Assembly: GCA_005784505.1 (NCBI GenBank)
Contig: VCAZ01000040.1
Location: forward strand, 1,278,501 to 1,342,500
Source: Bagarius yarrelli
Lineage: Eukaryota > Chordata > Actinopteri > Siluriformes > Sisoridae
Direction of reading: 5' to 3'
DNA length: 64,000 bases
Both the position numbers and the translations under genes were made by a program. Of the stretch, positions 23,313-34,400 are shown one piece after another; within the stretch, counting starts at the first letter, position 1, and each line of letters begins with the position of its first letter. The notes under the pieces were generated by a model. The model was not told where the DNA came from. It searched no databases and saw only the letters and a list, made by a program, of their open reading frames with translations.

Positions 23313-26180
23313 TATAGGAAAACCATGACTAAAATGTGCTGTTACACTGACCTTCTTGATAAAAGTCATTGTGTGGAAGTCGTGCATCCACCAGTCCTTG
23401 AAGAATCTGGAAATTATAACAGTTAATAACATGAGGTAACAGCATATAAACCAAACATACAATAACTTCCCACCGAAAATCTAGTGTACCTGTTGGGGGA
23501 CTTTGAAGCGTACATAGGAGCATAGCTTAAGCATGTCCTCCATCTCTTGTGGCGTAGATGGGATGAGAAAGATGCCAAGCATGGGCTCTGTAAGCTCCGA
23601 CTTATGCATTTGCTTATCACATTTGGTGTTGGAGGTGTACTTTACACCTAGAGGGGTGAAATATATAATTAAGAATGATTCCTTGGCTGATATAATATCA
23701 TTAACATCAATATAATATAATTCAAGAACTATGCAGAAAAAATAGACACAAATTAATGAAGTAAGTATATTTTACATTTTAATCAAAGACAGTATTATAA
23801 GTAGCTCTAATTGTGTCCTATCAATAGACAAATATGTTTTTTTATGTTAATTTGTAGTGCTCACGAAGTATTTATAGGCTGGTAGTTAAGCCTAATAAGA
23901 ATTTATTAAGCATTTTACATCATTAATTATATATTGTCACCAATAAAGGGACAATGTCTGTTAAGAGACAATTGAAGATCTACCCTTTTCTTAAATACCT
24001 GGCACTTCACATTTAAAATCTAAAAAAAATTGCTATTTTACTCAGTTTTATCTTTTTTTAACGGTTTTGGGGTTGTTACACTTTGTTTCCATGATCCAGC
24101 TTACCAGTATTAAGTTATGTTAAATTATGTTAATTATGTTAAATGATGAGACTCAACACACTTTTGTATGTCCAGTATATAATGTACAGTATATGTTAAT
24201 GTAAAAGACTTACCAGTTGGACAGATGAGTGTCATGCTACAAAGATCAGCAGGGTAGCAGGCCGCATACACTCCTGCTACATTTCCTCCCATTGAGGTGC
24301 CCACCAAGTGAAAGGGTTTCCGGTTTAGATGAATAGTTTCTACAAACTTGTGCAGGTAAATTTCAGACTGTTAAATTTTATGTTCTTGGCAATTAAGCAT
24401 TTATTTCTGAAAAAAAAAACGTATGTAAAAATGTAAATACAAATCATACTCCTGGATTCTTTAGTTTAAAAAAAATTATAATATACTGATAACCACTATG
24501 TGGTCTGCGGTATGGTGTTCAGTGGGGTTAAGGTTAGGGCTCTGTGCAGCACAATCTGGTTCTTCTACACAAACCTTGGCAAACCATGTTTTCTCGAAAC
24601 TTGTTCACACCTTCACTTAAACTAAGAGGTGCTTCCTTCACTTCCTTCACTTAAACTAAGAGGAACTTCCACAGGGCTACAGCATTCAGAGACATCCCAG
24701 ACAATTGTGTCCCAACTTTGTGGCTTCCAACTGTTTGGATATGATACATTTACTATGTGCTGGTAAGGAGGTAAGTACAAACTTTTGGCTATATGATGTA
24801 CATATTTTTCCGACAATGAAATGTCTTTTACCGGATTTGATGCTATTAAATTTCCTATACATGAAAATGCCTTTTCTCAAATGCCCACCTCATGTATTCT
24901 TCTAACCTGTCCCTGGATAGAGTAGTCTTCTGCACTGGTACGTGTTGTCCCCTCATGCCCTGGCATGTCCACGCACAAAAGGTGCAGTTGTTTTGGAAGG
25001 TACTGTGTACAATGTGAAACAAAGACATATTACCACGGTTCTTTATTAACTGTTATAAAGCATGTCTGCATTACACACCTTAATCATAGACAGCCAGGTG
25101 TCTTTGTGAGTGGAGAAGTCATGCAGCATGAGGATGGAGGGTCTGATGCAAGGCCTCCCTCTGGAAGAATAACAAAATCGATAGCCTCTGCAATCTGCAT
25201 AGTACACCTGCAGACCTAGGGTGTGCCTCCAGTACCTAACAATCAAAGATATATATTAATAAATAATTAGGTTGATTTACGTTATGTAACATTTTTAAGG
25301 TACGAGATGGTATTAAAAAGTTTTAAGACACGCCAACAGATGGCAGCACAAGTTAAAAGTTTATTATACTCCCTCATATGTGTAAAACACAATTCTGAGA
25401 GGGATCAATTTTGCAGGTAGAGACTTTATTAAATAAAGTAGGGCAGTTTATGAACGTAGTCAGAAAACAGGCAAAGGTCGCTACACAGTACACAGATCAT
25501 AACCAGGAAAAAGCAGACAGACCGTAAAAGCGCTTGGTCTGTCACTTAGGGAAAACAACATTAGTGGCTAGACCAAACAGAAAGTGATACCGGAAGTACA
25601 CAAACGCTATTACTCCAATGATGGTGACCTCTGCTGGTGGGAGGGCCGGAATCGTCACAACATGTTACAATAAAGACCACACAATTAAAACCGATAATAA
25701 AGATTAAAGGAATAAAATGAATTAATTGAAGAAAAATAAAATGAAGAAACAGAGAACCAAGAAAAACTTGATATAGATAAAGTGTTAGATAGGTAAAAGT
25801 TCTTTTTGAGACACCTTTTACACTAAATGTTTGCTGAATTTGAGGAAAAAAAGCTATATATCTTAGCAAAGATAGTATGTTAGAATTTTCTGTGGAGAAA
25901 TAAATAAAAGAACCGTTAAAGACAGCAAATTTAACCTGATATTATGTCAAATTAATATTTCATAAATGTAGCATGCAAGATTAATATAATCCAATTAAAT
26001 GAAGAAATGTAACTGAAATACAAATAAAAAAATAAGCTGACAGTGCAATTCATTTGTTTACCAGAAATAAACTTTGATAAGTGAAGAAGGCCAGAGCATG
26101 TAGAATGCCATGAAAAGTAAAAGTGGAACAGCAAGCATCCCCGCAGCAATGGCAAATAAGGTCACTACATCCAGATCCAT
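22066..26180 (-). CDS. abhd6: Monoacylglycerol lipase ABHD6
   Basis: Integral-membrane serine hydrolase that cleaves 2-arachidonoylglycerol, other monoacylglycerols and lysophospholipids. Exons: 26180-26062, 25235-25079, 25002-24907, 24367-24214, 23647-23490, 23406-23352, 23207-23107, 22248-22066; total 1023 nt, 340 aa (human 337). An N-terminal membrane segment (about residues 9-31) precedes the alpha/beta-hydrolase fold. The catalytic triad is intact: Ser149 in GTSMGG, Asp279 in WGKQDQ, His307 in NCGHSVVMERP. Cys305 next to the His motif is also as in human. Oddity: the strand-3 oxyanion motif reads LMLHDFS (Asp79) where human ABHD6 has LMLHGFS. A candidate AATAAA on this strand is at 21872-21877. 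The kctd6 neighbour matches human 3p14.3. Confidence 0.96.
22603..22710 (-). mobile_element. RTE-like LINE 3' end fragment
   Basis: Block 'ggctgttcccttttatgggtcaccacagc' followed by 'atctgtctccacctaaccctattctctac' also occurs at 40425-40500, where it adjoins a reverse-transcriptase C-terminal frame. It lies in an abhd6 intron. Confidence 0.55.
23272..23317. repeat. (TA)n microsatellite
   Basis: About 45 bp of TA repeats in an abhd6 intron, 35 bp downstream of the 23352 donor. Confidence 0.95.
23935..24180 (+). mobile_element. L2-like LINE 3' remnant
   Basis: Contains 'gaagatctacccttttcttaaatacctggcactt' and 'gagactcaacaca', which recur in reverse orientation at 29460-29620 next to an L2-like C-terminal frame. 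Strongly decayed; inside an abhd6 intron. Confidence 0.45.
24606..24672. repeat. Short tandem duplication
   Basis: 'ccttcacttaaactaagagg' occurs twice about 37 bp apart, with near-identical flanks. Confidence 0.7.
25303..25355. mobile_element. Mariner-like fragment, second copy
   Basis: 'gagatggtattaaaaagtttt' then 'aagacacgccaacagatggcagcacaag' matches the fragment at 7601-7692. Confidence 0.45.
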
Positions 26181-27990
26181 GGCAGCTGAAAAGCGAACTA
26201 TCCATAAAACAAAGCAGATGGGATAAAACAGACTCCAAGCATTTAGTATTGAATAAATTAGGAGTAATACTAAATAAAACAATATGGCTTTTCTTCTGTA
26301 TTTAATACAACGACTAACATTGAGTTTAACACGAGAGATAAATGGGAGGTGCCTGTATCTCTCAGACTAATCAATAAAACCTATTAAAAACCTAATAATA
26401 ACAACACTCAACTGTGTATTTCTATGCAAGAAAAGGCCAACAAAATAATGTAAATTACATTTTGTGCTTATATATCAGACAATAATGTACCACAAAAATG
26501 GTTAACACATATTTTCATGAAATATTCCATCTGTAATTAAATATTCTATACTCAAAACTCAAAAAATAAATGATAAGCTTACATGTCCTGTATTATTCCC
26601 TGCATTATTATGGATTCATTATAGTTTATAAGAAGTTACCCCTTTTTCATCAAACTCCCCTCGTCTCATTTTATCTTATAATTAAAAATGCGACACGGGT
26701 TTTGGATAGTGTAAATTTAATGAATAAATGAATGAATGAGTGTACAGGGGACATGTGTAGTGAGCCTTTTGGTGTTGTGCCACAGAAATTCTGTCTTATA
26801 GACACAAGAAAAATGATAAATATACACCATTTTTCACATTATACATTAATAATTTATATTATTTATAAATCATATATATTAATTGCCCACATTTCTTAGC
26901 ATCTTGATTACAACAATCAGTCCACTGTAGCTAAACTCTTTAAAGTAGCCTAATATAATCATTTGAATGACCAGCTACGTGTTTGTCAATTACCTTTGCA
27001 GGAGCTGGCACCAGGATGCTCTGTTAAACGACAGCAAGCTGGCAGGGGCAGTTTGATGCTTTTGCACAAGTTCTGCAGTACATATTTCTGGGAAGTATAG
27101 AGACTTTGGAAATGTTACTTTGGCCACTTACCTAAATATTTTTGCACATCAACTACACCCCTGCCTCAGCAGGATATGCTGGATAAGCGAGTTCGATCCA
27201 TGGTGGCCGTAGTTGTTCGTAGGGTTACGAATAAGCAGGTACATGCAACTTAAGTATGTGTAAAGTGTAAAACCTTCTATTGATTTTATTGTGCAGACAG
27301 TGGAAATTTCAAAAGCATGATCCAATTTGTCTGTCATATTGTAGCTCAACTAATCGGTAAATTCCGCCACCTGCTGGTCTCAGAGTGCCACTGCAAAAGC
27401 ACGATGTAGCAAAAAAAAATCTATGTGGATTAGCCCATCCATATGTAAATAATCAGAATTTATAAAATCTTATAAAGTGTGCTAAGCAATCGCCGAACTG
27501 TTTTTTAGGCAAGGCTTTCAACTAGCCAGTTGTACAAATAAAATAAATGTAATTGTCTGGTTTGGTGATTTCCAAACACTGACATATCAATGAATTACGT
27601 GTTTAATTCATTACTGACGTACAGAAATGTACTTTATTTATTCTTTTCTTCTCAGTTCCCTATTTGGTGCTTTTAAAAACTACATACCTTGAAGTCAATA
27701 CCTTTGGGAACATTATACAGCAGCAACATTCTATTATGGTAAGTTTAATAAAATATTTTGCCTTCAAATCATTGATATTTTTATTTTATCCAGTATTTAA
27801 GTGCATAACAAAGAGCACTTCTGGAATATATTTTAAATCATAAAATTCATTATTAAATTTATTGAATCATTTAAAAATCTCACTCTTTGCAAAACAGTAA
27901 CTGGTGCGGTAAAAGAAATAAATTGTGATAAAGTGTAATATTTTAATTGAAATGTCTTTGGTCTGTAAGTTGGAAAAAATAAATTAATAG

Positions 27991-28377
27991 TTACAGTGGC
28001 AAGATAAGGTATGTGAACCCTTTGGAATGAACTGATATTCTGTAGTAATTTCCCATAAAATGGCATCTGATTCTTACTAAAAGTCACAACAATAGACAAA
28101 AACAGAACACATGACTTATTACTTTAACTAAAGCTAATTTATGTCAGTGGCTTGCACACATACAGTATGATTGAAATACGTTTAAAGGTGTGATGTAGAG
28201 CTACACTGGTTACATTTTAAGATTAATTTAAAAGAAGCTGTTGTAATCTGTGACATGGTAAAATGAGCTCACTAAAGACACATGTTTTAGAGTAGTTAGT
28301 CTCCATTAGGCTGGAGGGGGATACAAAATACCTCAGAAAACCGTGCAGGTCTTTAAAACATTTTTCTTGCCACTGTA
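27991..28377. mobile_element. Non-autonomous Tc1-like element
   Basis: The left terminus ACAGTGGCAAGA is repeated inverted at the right terminus TCTTGCCACTGT; flanking bases are TA-like, as for Tc1/mariner insertion. The 385-bp interior has no transposase frame. Confidence 0.65.
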
Positions 28378-29399
28378 CTTAAACTACAGTTAAATGAAGG
28401 TACCTGGGTGAGATGACTCGAAGTAAGTCCACATTAGGATGTTATTTCCCAAACAGAAAAAAAGAAACTCTTTTAGCACGTATTCTTTAGCAAGTATAAA
28501 AGACATTCATCTAGTGAAATAAACCTATATCTCTTTGCAGTGTTCCCATCTGCTTGTCTCTACTTCAAGTAAATCATTAAAAGCAACAGCAATAACCGGG
28601 GTGCAAGAAGGTACATGGCACCTGACGTGGGACTTATACAATTCAGCAAAGACCAAAAAGTGCTGCATGAGAACTGTAGAACAGAGTAAACAGATGCAGA
28701 TAAAGGAATAATGGCTGATGACTCACGGGGACCTAATGAGATCTGACTCATTAGGGCTAATGTGGCAGAATTTTGGGTGTCAAGCTGGGTGTAAAATTAG
28801 TCGACTTGCACACCAAAAGGCTTCTCATCCTTACCCATTTCTCCAGTGAGTAATGGACAGTTGTAACAAATTAAAAGATTAAACTGTTAGTAATGCAGGA
28901 CTGTAAATAGCTGACGGTGATGAATCAGTACTACTAGATAAAATATTGAAAATGTTCATGTTAAAGTCAACTGTTAAAGAGTGCAATAAATATACCACGA
29001 ATTAGTAAACTTAAGCTCATGGTGGGTTTATTATCGGCAATTAAGTAATGAATGTAATCATTCAAATGATTCATTTTCTGTAAATTCAGAAAGAAAACAA
29101 TAAACATGTCAGTGCATTTGGATGAACAGGAATGAGACTCGTTGAAAACCCTCCTATCACATTAAGCCAAAATTTATTAAAACAATATTAATTTGCTAAC
29201 GCCACAATTTGTTTTTGGAATTGTAATTGAAACAACCACAAATGAGAGATCATCCTAAAATCACATGCTTTTTAAAAGTTTAGGGACCTACATACACACT
29301 CACTTGCCCCGGCACCCCCAGTTAACCAACTGCCACTATTAATGGCTGTATAAATACATTAAAACCTCAGGTACAAAAAAATGTCTACAAATAGCTTCT

Positions 29400-29900
29400 T
29401 TGACATATGAAATATTACATTTCAATCATTAAGTAAATGCGCTTATCCAGAGAGACGGCAAAATGTGTTGAGTTTCATCAGTGAAGAGTTTCAACAACCG
29501 TTGAAAAGAGCAGTACAGATAAAGAGCAACATACAAAAAGCAATACAAATAGATTTTAATTGTCAAGTGCCAGGTATTTGGGAAAGGCGTGAGCCTTCAA
29601 TCATCTCTTTAAAACAGTCAGTAATTTGGCTGCTCTGACAATGAAGGGAAGTTTATTCCACCAGCTTGGTGCCAAAACAGAGGAAAAATCCTGTAGCATC
29701 TTGGATTGTTGCGGATGGTGGGACCAGTCATAACCATTTGACATTTCATTTTGGATTGACTGGATTAGATTAAATTGATTAGATAAGCTAAAGTGATCAC
29801 TGGAGATATGCATTACACACAAACAACAAATTTGGTACTTTGGAGTAGTAATGTAAGCAATGTTTCTAAAAGTTTTAGGAAAATCAATTTTCATATAATC
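29400..29900 (-). mobile_element. L2-like LINE 3' end
   Basis: The minus-strand frame 29601-29894 ends with SSVLAPSWWNKLPFIVRAAK, the pattern 'aP.lWN.LP...R.a' typical of L2/CR1-type reverse transcriptase C-termini. It is followed by an AT-rich 3' tail with 'ctggataagcgcatttact'. The element is 5'-truncated. Confidence 0.6.
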
Positions 29901-30978
29901 TGTAAAGCATTTTTTTGAATAAATTTGGATAAAGCAGTCTTACAGTTTCTTAGAGTTTCTATTACAAAAAAAAGATACACTGTAAATGTATTTATAAAAA
30001 AAGTATTCATAAATTTATAAAGGAAGGCGGCTTACGATAATGAGACACACCAAGTATTTCTAGTTCATTTCTGGGGGTCCAGCATGAACCTGACTTAGAA
30101 AAACATTCACTGGAAATGAAGTATTGAATCTAGATGACATTATATATTACTTTGCCATACGTAAGAAGGAAACCAATTTATTCCGTTATTTATTGCATGT
30201 TACCGGATGCATGTGTAACCGAAGGCAGCTTGATTTTTTTTTTATTTAGTGTACTATTCAACTCAAATACAAGCATAGAAAACAGAATGAACTAACACAC
30301 ACACACGTTCATTAAATATTTGTTTAATTTGCTGCAACAAACATACTTTTAAATCTGTCTTACAAACACCAGTAAAAGTAACAAACCATTTAAAGTGTTT
30401 CTTTGAAAGGAAGTAGTGCTCTTAACCTTTAGTGCTCTTTCTTAATACTCTTAACAGAACATTGACACACAGTGCATAGACTTTTTGTACCCTTAAATGT
30501 AGATTACTATATAATTATTTAAAAATAAAACACAAAGCATTTTACAGTGTGCAAATCTTTAAATGTGAGTATGTTTTCAATGTATTATTGCTTTTACTAT
30601 GGTGACTTATTAAAATAATCATTGCAAGCTAAACCGTTGTAATAGTCGATGAAGGTGAATGCAGTAGATCGTTTACTCCGTGGTTTCCTGTCATGATGAA
30701 TTCAGTAAGTAGAACAAAAAGAACTACAATTTGCAAGAAGAAAAACATTTAGACCCGGCTTTAGAGAAACACTGCAGCTGCACGGGGCTTGGATCTGATA
30801 CTGATATTGTATTGTATTTAATTAAACTAAAGCTTTCAGCATTGAATATTACAGTTACAAGTTGCACTAAATCTCACATAAAGCCCTCTTACAACACTAA
30901 TAACCATACAATATTGCTGTATGGCTGGAAATGTGCATGTGTGTTTTTTTTTTTTAAGTGCTTTGTAATGCCAGAAAC

Positions 30979-31059
30979 TTAAGTTGAAGACTTTGTAAGC
31001 ACATAGGCTGTGACGGCGACCGTTACCACGGCAACGGGCATCCACCTGATCCATCTTTC
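30979..31059 (-). CDS. slmap: Alternative C-terminal exon of slmap (tail anchor 1)
   Basis: An acceptor (TTTCAG|GAAAG) opens an 81-nt exon in the same phase 0 as exon 31550-31467. It encodes ERWIRWMPVAVVTVAV, then TAYVLTKSST and a stop at 30979-30981. The WMP plus hydrophobic run resembles the SLMAP anchor that begins WMPMLAALVAV in mammals. Using it gives a 365-aa product. It is probably chosen by skipping exon 31550-31467 or its terminal polyadenylation site. Confidence 0.85.
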   Translation of the reverse strand, partial: ERWIRWMPVAVVTVAVTAYVLTKSST

Positions 31060-31141
31060 CTGAAACAGCAAAGACAGAGATAGAGTGCCAGTCAGCATTA
31101 TCTCCTCTGTCAGAGAGCATTATCCCACACTGAAGCATATA

Positions 31142-31168
31142 ACACACACACACACACACACACACACA
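31142..31168. repeat. (CA)n microsatellite
   Basis: About 13 CA units, between the two alternative slmap anchor exons. Confidence 0.95.
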
Positions 31169-31466
31169 AATGGAAATGGGAAGACGACAGTAAAAAAGCC
31201 AAATGCAGTTTACAAGCAGACTGTAAGCAAGCATGTTAGGAATTATAAGCATCAGCCTACAGACAGAACTTTGTTAAAATGACAAGGAAGGGAAATAAAA
31301 TCATGTCTGCTGGTTATACACAGACCTTGAATAATAAAAACATACGCATTTCAACAACGAATTGTCAGTGTGCTGAACAAAGGGGGTTTAGTTTGCACAG
31401 GCTGAGCATGATGGACCCAAAAGCGGAGAAAGAAGAAGCAAGGGGACGGAAGCACTTTGTACCTTT

Positions 31467-34400
31467 CTACCACAATGGGCCGAAGCACCAATACAGCAAA
31501 GCCAGGACAAGGCCGATGACAACGGCTAGGATGGGCGGCAATAAAGACAGCTAAAGGAGGCAAGGGACATTAATAACAAAAATCAACCTAGGAAGACTGA
31601 CTGGATTTAGCTAAAATGATGTACTGTAGAGTGTCAATGGGAAAAAAAAAGAGAGAGAAACTGCTCTCTTTAATTTAGGCAAAAAAGACAAGAGACATTT
31701 AAAACCACGGAATCAAGTAAATTTCAAATAAAAGCTTGCTTCAAAATTACAGGACAATGTCATAACATTAGTGATTTCGATTTCAGGGGCATGATGTAAC
31801 AATCTCTCCTCTTCAACTGTCCCTATTGTCAGATGCCTTTACTGAAATTTAGGAATGTTATGAATTCACCTGACTGCTTTTCTCCTGCAGAGACTTCAGG
31901 CTAGCTTGGCACTGCTGCAGATCCAGACTCAGAGATTGCTTTTCCTGCTCCATCTGCTCACACTTTTCTTTAAAACCTGAAAGCTCGGCTTGCATCTCTT
32001 CATACTGGGAGAGGAAGATAGATAGATAGACACATACATACAAAACAACAACAAAAACATCCAGAAAAACTCATTTTAAAAAGTTCTAAATTGATTTGCA
32101 GTAAAAAGTATTTAAGCCCTTCATACAACATGACTCAGTACTGGGTGGGAAAAACACATTTCTTATAACTGGCCACCATGTTTGCACAAATCTCAGGAGG
32201 TTTTCTGTCCCACTCCTCTTTGACACTTGGCTACTCAAACCTTCAGGTCACTCCATTTTCTATGAGATTAAGGTCTGGGGACTTGCTGGGCCACTCCGGG
32301 ACCATAATGTGCTTCTTCTTAAGCCACTCACATTGCCTTGGCCATGTGTTTTGGGTCATTGTCATGCTGGAATACCCATTCCCAACACATTTCTGTAACT
32401 CGGCTTGTAACGTATAAATTAGTTCTGGGCTGATTCCTTATCATTCTCATAATCATTGAAACTCCATGAGGTAAAATTTTGCATGGAGCCCAAGACTGAA
32501 AGAGACCGACAGCTACATTGTTTTCCTTCCATTTGGGAATAACTGCACCAACTGTTGTCACCTTCTCACCAAGCTGCTTGTTGATGGTTTTGTAGCCTAT
32601 TCCAGCCTTGTGTAGGTCTATAATCTTGTCCCTGACATCCTTGGACAGCTCTTTGGTCTTGGCTATGGTGGAGAGTTTAAAATCTAATTTGATTGCTTGC
32701 ATCTGTGGACAGGTGTCTTTTATACAGATGAGATTAGGGTTAATCGTTTTAAGGGAGTTCCTTTAAGAGAGTGCACCTAATCTTAACCTGTATGAAAAAA
32801 ATACCCAGGAGCCAGAAATCTTGCAAAAACTTTTTTTTGGATGTTTTTGTTGTTATTCTGGCTCTCACTGTTAGAACAAACATGCCATTCAAATTATAGA
32901 CTGAAAAATCTCAGTGGATCCAATTATTTTTGTCCTTCACTGTACATGATGCCAAACTGATAGGGTTTGCAATTTTACTGATACATGATAAAACTCATGT
33001 TGCTAAAAGTAACTGAGAAACAGCAAACCCCTCCTGGAAAAGAATGTTTTCTGTGTATGTGTAAAAATGCTCTGAATTATATATAAGTGCTACTTTTACC
33101 TCCTTCTGCAGCTCTTTGGTCCTGGTTTTGCATTGCTCCAGCTGGTTGTGAAGCTGGCTGCTGTCGTTCTGGTGCTCCTCCTTTTCAGCACTCAGGCATT
33201 TCTCTAACTCCAGCCGTGCCTTTTCCAAAGCCTCCGTCGTGCTGCTCAGACCTGCACTCTGCTTCTTACAGCTGCAGGAAGCCAAAACACATAACAAGTG
33301 CAACAAACTTTCTTTCTAAAAGACTGGCAGAAAGGTTCAAAACTGATGGGAAGTTGTGCAACACGGACCTGTCTAGCTCTTTTTCCAGTTGCTGCAGCTT
33401 CCTTAGATGTTGATCTTTCTCAGTGCGCAGAGACGTGCATTCGCTCTGCAGACTGTTCTTCTCCTTCTGCTGTTGAGCAGCAAACTGCTCCCGCTCTGAC
33501 CTGAGAGATGCACATTCTATCTGCAGGCTCTCGCAGTCCCGCTTCAGCTTCTCCAGCTCACTTGCTGCATTACACAGACAAATTAGCAAACAATCTAAGC
33601 AAATGCATTGACTATAGACTACTTAACACTTTATGCATCTCAATCTATTTAAATGCTTTGTAACGGTTGCAGTCACAGGGAGTAGTGTGAATTATCACCT
33701 CTACTATTGTGGTACATAGACAGTATTCTTTTACGCTCACTACATTAATAAAAATTAAGGACTCGATATGATATATGATATAATCGAAATGCTGTAGCTA
33801 CACCCAGCACAAGCTTTTTGTCCTACTTACCACCTGTATCTAAAATATAAAAAACAATTAAAATGCTAAATTTGTTCTGAAATGACTCATGTTCATGAGA
33901 TAAGGGCATTTGCCAAGGGCAATCATGGTGTCATGTTTTTTTGGGTAACCAACAATTAGCATCTCATGTAGTGTTTCTGATGTTTAGTGTTTATGATTTA
34001 ATTTTCAGAATAAATCAGTAAAACCTCTACAAAAATAAAGGGTAAAACCACATTTCAAAACACATTTCACACTGGACATCATTTCTATAATCGCAATAGC
34101 AGGAGATTCTTGCAGTTGTGCAGTGTTTAAGAGACAAGCAAACCCAGCTACGGCACCAAAAGTGCTACGGCACTAAAAGTGCTAACTAGGGTTAACATTG
34201 TTAAACATTTGTTAATTAACTTAATAAAAAAAATGAAACATTAAAAGTAACGCCATTTCATTACCACTAATTTAAAGAAAAAAAAATGAAAACAGAAATT
34301 AAAAATTCTCAAGTATCTTAAAAATTTTTTCCATAAACGAAATTTATAAATGTAAAATTGAATGTCTACTTTACTCATATCCCATATGTATTGTATTGCT

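Larger units (their letters stand above)
26181..30978. other. Repeat-rich spacer between abhd6 and slmap
   Basis: No coding exon of a host gene recognised. It holds the abhd6 promoter and 5' UTR at its left, a Tc1-like MITE (27991-28377), an L2-like LINE tail (29400-29900) and AT-rich DNA. The slmap 3' UTR presumably occupies part of 30200-30978. Confidence 0.45.

Noticed and set aside
31022..31035. X-box-like GTTACCACGGCAAC
   Set aside because: It lies inside the coding alternative anchor exon of slmap and is explained by the codons for PVAVVT; no promoter context.
33087..33504. Plus-strand frames over slmap exons
   Set aside because: Antisense shadows of the coiled-coil exons.
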